A DNA stretch of 14,843 nucleotides, from contig DTZQ01000661.1 of NCBI GenBank assembly GCA_012961305.1, positions 1-14,843 on the forward strand, in the 5' to 3' direction. The notes beneath the pieces are model-generated. The model saw nothing but the letters and a program-made list of their open reading frames with translations, was not told the DNA's origin and searched no databases. The position numbers and the translations under genes were made by a program. This document shows positions 12,838 through 14,843 of the stretch, piece after piece. The stretch is from Armatimonadota bacterium. GTDB lineage: Bacteria; Armatimonadota; UBA10988; DTZQ01. Position 1 is the stretch's first letter. Each line of letters opens with the position of its first letter.

Positions 12838-13986
12838 TCAATTTCTCCCCGTAGGGAGTGGAACCGCCAGGGCCCGGCACACCTGCTCGGTGGCCTGGCG
12901 GAGCAAGGGCCGGGCCTGGGCCAGGGCTTCCTCCAAGGTCAGAGGACGGGGGGTAATGCCAAACAGGGCGGTGATACCGTGTTCCAGCAGCACATAGGCA
13001 TCCTGGGCCACGCCTCCGCCAAAGGCCAGCACCGGAAGGCGGTACTGACGGGCAATCTGGGCTACCCCGCTCAGAGTCTTGCCGTAGAGGGCCTGCCGGT
13101 CAATCTTTCCCTCGCCGGTGAGGATTAGGTCTGCCCCCTGAACTCGTTCCTCAAAACGCACCGCTTCCAACACCAGGTCAATTCCTGATTCCAACCGAGC
13201 ATCGGCGAAAGCCATCAACCCCGCACCCAATCCGCCAGCCGCACCTGCCCCGGGCACGTTTTTCACCTCCCGCCCCAAATCGCGGGCCACGATTTCAGCG
13301 TAGTGGGCCAGGGCCGCGTCCAACTGTTGCACCATCTCCGGGGTGGCCCCCTTCTGAGGGCCGTACACTGCCGAGGCTCCCTCGGGACCGCACAGGGGAT
13401 TGTTCACATCGCAGGCTACGCGGACTTGGGCCTCGCGCAGGCGAGGGTCGAGGGAGGACACATCAATGCGGGCCAGGTTGGCCAGGGCCGCCCCGCCAGG
13501 GGGCAAGTCTTTTCCCGCGGCATCCAACAGACGAGCGCCTAAAGCCTGAGCCAAGCCCGCCCCGCCGTCGTTGGTGGCACTCCCTCCAATGCCCACAATC
13601 AGCGTGCGGCAGCCTTCTTCCAAAGCCGCCCGCAGGAGTTCGCCCGTGCCGTAGGTGGTGGTCACCCGCGGGTCGCGGCGGTCCGGCGGGACCAGGGGCA
13701 GGCCCGAGGCCGCGGCCATTTCAATCACCGCGGTGCGCCCATCGCCCAGGACGCCCAAATAGGCCTCCACCGGCTCACCCAGCGGCCCGGTAACGGTCTT
13801 GCGCACAATGCGCCCCTGAGTGGCGGCTACCAACGCCTCCACCGTGCCCTCGCCCCCATCGGCCAGGGGAATGAGTTCCAACTCCGCGTCCGGCCAGACC
13901 GCCCGAACGCCCTCGGCCATGGTCGCGGCTACCTCGGCCGCGGAAAGACTACCCTTGAAGGAATCGGGAGCAATAACGATTTTCAT
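12838..13986 (-). CDS. glxK: Glycerate kinase, type I (GlxK/GarK family)
   Basis: Phosphorylates D-glycerate with ATP, normally to 2-phosphoglycerate in this family, feeding glycerate from glyoxylate, glycolate or serine breakdown into glycolysis. The 382 residues are full length. Family blocks are intact: KIVIAPDSFKGSLSA (2-16), PLADGGEGT (40-48), GIGGSATNDGGAG (132-144), CDVNNPLCGPEGAS (192-205), GAGAAGGLGAGL (246-257) and LTGEGKIDRQALYGK (289-303). The start ATG at 13986 overlaps the upstream stop as ATGA and has no clear Shine-Dalgarno, so translation is probably coupled to the preceding gene. The operon partners (rarA and a small membrane protein) have no obvious link to glycerate metabolism. 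Kinase identity is firm; which hydroxyl is phosphorylated is inferred from family knowledge. Confidence 0.95.
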   Translation of the reverse strand: MKIVIAPDSFKGSLSAAEVAATMAEGVRAVWPDAELELIPLADGGEGTVEALVAATQGRIVRKTVTGPLGEPVEAYLGVLGDGRTAVIEMAAASGLPLVPPDRRDPRVTTTYGTGELLRAALEEGCRTLIVGIGGSATNDGGAGLAQALGARLLDAAGKDLPPGGAALANLARIDVSSLDPRLREAQVRVACDVNNPLCGPEGASAVYGPQKGATPEMVQQLDAALAHYAEIVARDLGREVKNVPGAGAAGGLGAGLMAFADARLESGIDLVLEAVRFEERVQGADLILTGEGKIDRQALYGKTLSGVAQIARQYRLPVLAFGGGVAQDAYVLLEHGITALFGITPRPLTLEEALAQARPLLRQATEQVCRALAVPLPTGRN

Positions 13987-14471
13987 AGAGATTTGCGTTG
14001 TCTAAGCCACTTCACCGCCTTCACTACTCCGAGGGGCAGAAGCAGGAGTCCTCCCAACATCCCCAGGACGACGCGGGGTCGGCGGCGGAGGTAATATCGG
14101 GCGCCAGCCGCCAGCAGGGCCCAGGCACTCACCCAGGCCAAGACAATCCACACCAGCAGGGCCAGGAGCCAGGAGGAAATCCCATTTCCCCGCACGCGCA
14201 CCACCTCCCAGGCCCCCAGCCCTCCCAATCCATCGGCGGCCAACAGCAGCAGCGGGACCAGGGCCAAACCATGGGCCACCTCCAGCAGCCGGGCCAGGGT
14301 AGGCCGGTCCAAAGGGGGCAGGAAACTGGCCGCCGCCTGCACCAGAACCCCCTGCCTCACCCCGCCCCGCAGGGAGGCTTCGTGACAGGGGCCGCACAGG
14401 GAACTGTGGCGCAACAATTTCTCTCCGCCACAACAGGGACAGGTCAGCACAGAGGGCAGGTTTCGCTTCAT
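13983..14471 (-). CDS. Small zinc-ribbon membrane protein of unknown function
   Basis: I do not recognise this 162-residue protein. The N-terminus carries two Cys-x2-Cys pairs (Cys11/Cys14 and Cys26/Cys29, with an extra Cys13), forming a probable zinc ribbon. Three hydrophobic segments follow (about 63-83, 101-124, 134-152), and the C-terminus is basic. The ribbon would sit in the cytoplasm if positive charges stay inside. ATG 14471 overlaps the rarA stop as ATGA and has a strong AAGGAGG seven bases upstream, so it is co-translated with rarA; its own stop overlaps the glycerate kinase start the same way. An upstream in-frame start at 14522 lies inside rarA and is less likely. It is a real gene on ribosome-site and coupling evidence; no function is offered. 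Confidence 0.8.
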   Translation of the reverse strand: MKRNLPSVLTCPCCGGEKLLRHSSLCGPCHEASLRGGVRQGVLVQAAASFLPPLDRPTLARLLEVAHGLALVPLLLLAADGLGGLGAWEVVRVRGNGISSWLLALLVWIVLAWVSAWALLAAGARYYLRRRPRVVLGMLGGLLLLPLGVVKAVKWLRQRKSL

Positions 14472-14843
14472 GGGCCTTCCTCCTTCTTCTCCCGGCGAGC
14501 AGCCTCGCGCCGGGCCCGCCATTCCCGCAGTCGCTCCCTCAGCCGGGCCTCGTAGCCCCGGTTAGTCGGTTCGTAGTAGCGCCGGCCGCGCAACTTCTGC
14601 GGCAAGTGCTCCTGCACCACAAAACCACCTTCGTAGTCGTGGGCGTACTTGTATCCCCGCCCGTAGCCCAAAGCCTTCATCAGGCCTGTGGGCGCATTGC
14701 GCAAATGCAGCGGCACGGGCAGGGAACCGTGCTCGCGGGCGTCGGCCCGGGCCGCTTCGTAGGCCACGTACAGCCGGTTCGACTTGGGGGCGCAGGCTAA
14801 ATACACGGCTGCCTCGGCCAGGGCCAGGTCCCCCTCCGGCCGG
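14468..14843 (-). CDS. rarA: Replication-associated recombination protein RarA (MgsA), C-terminal part
   Basis: The last 124 or so residues of a RarA/MgsA-type AAA+ ATPase, which acts at stalled replication forks. The reading frame is open to the window edge, so the ATPase domain lies outside. The visible part is the MgsA C-terminal domain: RPEGDLALAEAAVYLACAPKSN, then VPLHLRNAPTGLMKALGYGRGYKYAHDYEGGFVVQEHLP and RGRRYYEPTNRGYEARL, all strongly conserved in the family. The C-terminus ends in a charged Arg/Glu/Lys-rich helix. The GTG at 14806 is an internal valine, not a start. The stop overlaps the start of the small zinc-ribbon gene, so rarA leads or is part of the operon ending with glycerate kinase. 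Confidence 0.96.
   Translation of the reverse strand, partial: RPEGDLALAEAAVYLACAPKSNRLYVAYEAARADAREHGSLPVPLHLRNAPTGLMKALGYGRGYKYAHDYEGGFVVQEHLPQKLRGRRYYEPTNRGYEARLRERLREWRARREAARREKKEEGP

Noticed and set aside
13998..14555. Plus-strand open frame (185 codons) opposite the zinc-ribbon gene
   Set aside because: Gln/His/Pro-rich antisense product with no ribosome site; the minus-strand gene has strong ribosome-site and overlap evidence.

Overview
This window is a stretch of ordinary bacterial housekeeping chromosome from a fairly GC-rich organism, with two opposing gene blocks. Gene content and similarity point to a Gram-positive-type lineage, Bacillota-like or a deep relative such as Armatimonadota or Chloroflexota. 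A KhpB/Jag gene followed by mnmG, parA, parB and a DUF4446 gene is the origin-proximal order of many Clostridia, and the MnmG sequence resembles the Bacillus protein closely. GC-rich codon use and stable GC-rich RNA stems would suit a thermophile, but that is inference. The phylum cannot be fixed from the sequence alone.

Plus-strand block (1-5324): the C-terminal part of khpB/jag (RNA-binding KH-R3H protein), mnmG (tRNA U34 modification), a 157-bp gap holding a 107-bp inverted-repeat-bounded element, then parA, parB and a DUF4446 membrane protein with overlapping ends. After a 258-bp gap with a candidate structured RNA and a textbook sigma-A promoter comes rpsT (ribosomal protein S20), which starts with TTG inside a leader hairpin. 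Unlike the usual jag-mnmE-mnmG-rsmG-parA order, mnmE and rsmG are missing from between these genes.

Minus-strand block (14843-5314), in transcription order: the 3' part of rarA, a small zinc-ribbon membrane protein of unknown role and a type-I glycerate kinase, joined by two ATGA stop/start overlaps; a 370-bp palindrome-rich gap; comEC (DNA uptake channel); a 339-bp gap with promoter-like elements in both directions; then a tightly overlapping three-gene operon of a MoxR AAA+ ATPase, a DUF58 protein and a membrane transglutaminase (TgpA/DUF4129 type). The last gene converges on rpsT, overlapping it by 11 bp within a shared hairpin.

No mobile element genes, CRISPR array, tRNA, rRNA or obvious new protein system is visible. 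The points worth attention are mostly non-coding: the rpsT leader hairpin with its UUG start, the branched RNA-like structure before rpsT, a degenerate repeat family shared by two distant gaps, the 20-bp GC palindrome, and the overlapping opposed promoters upstream of moxR.
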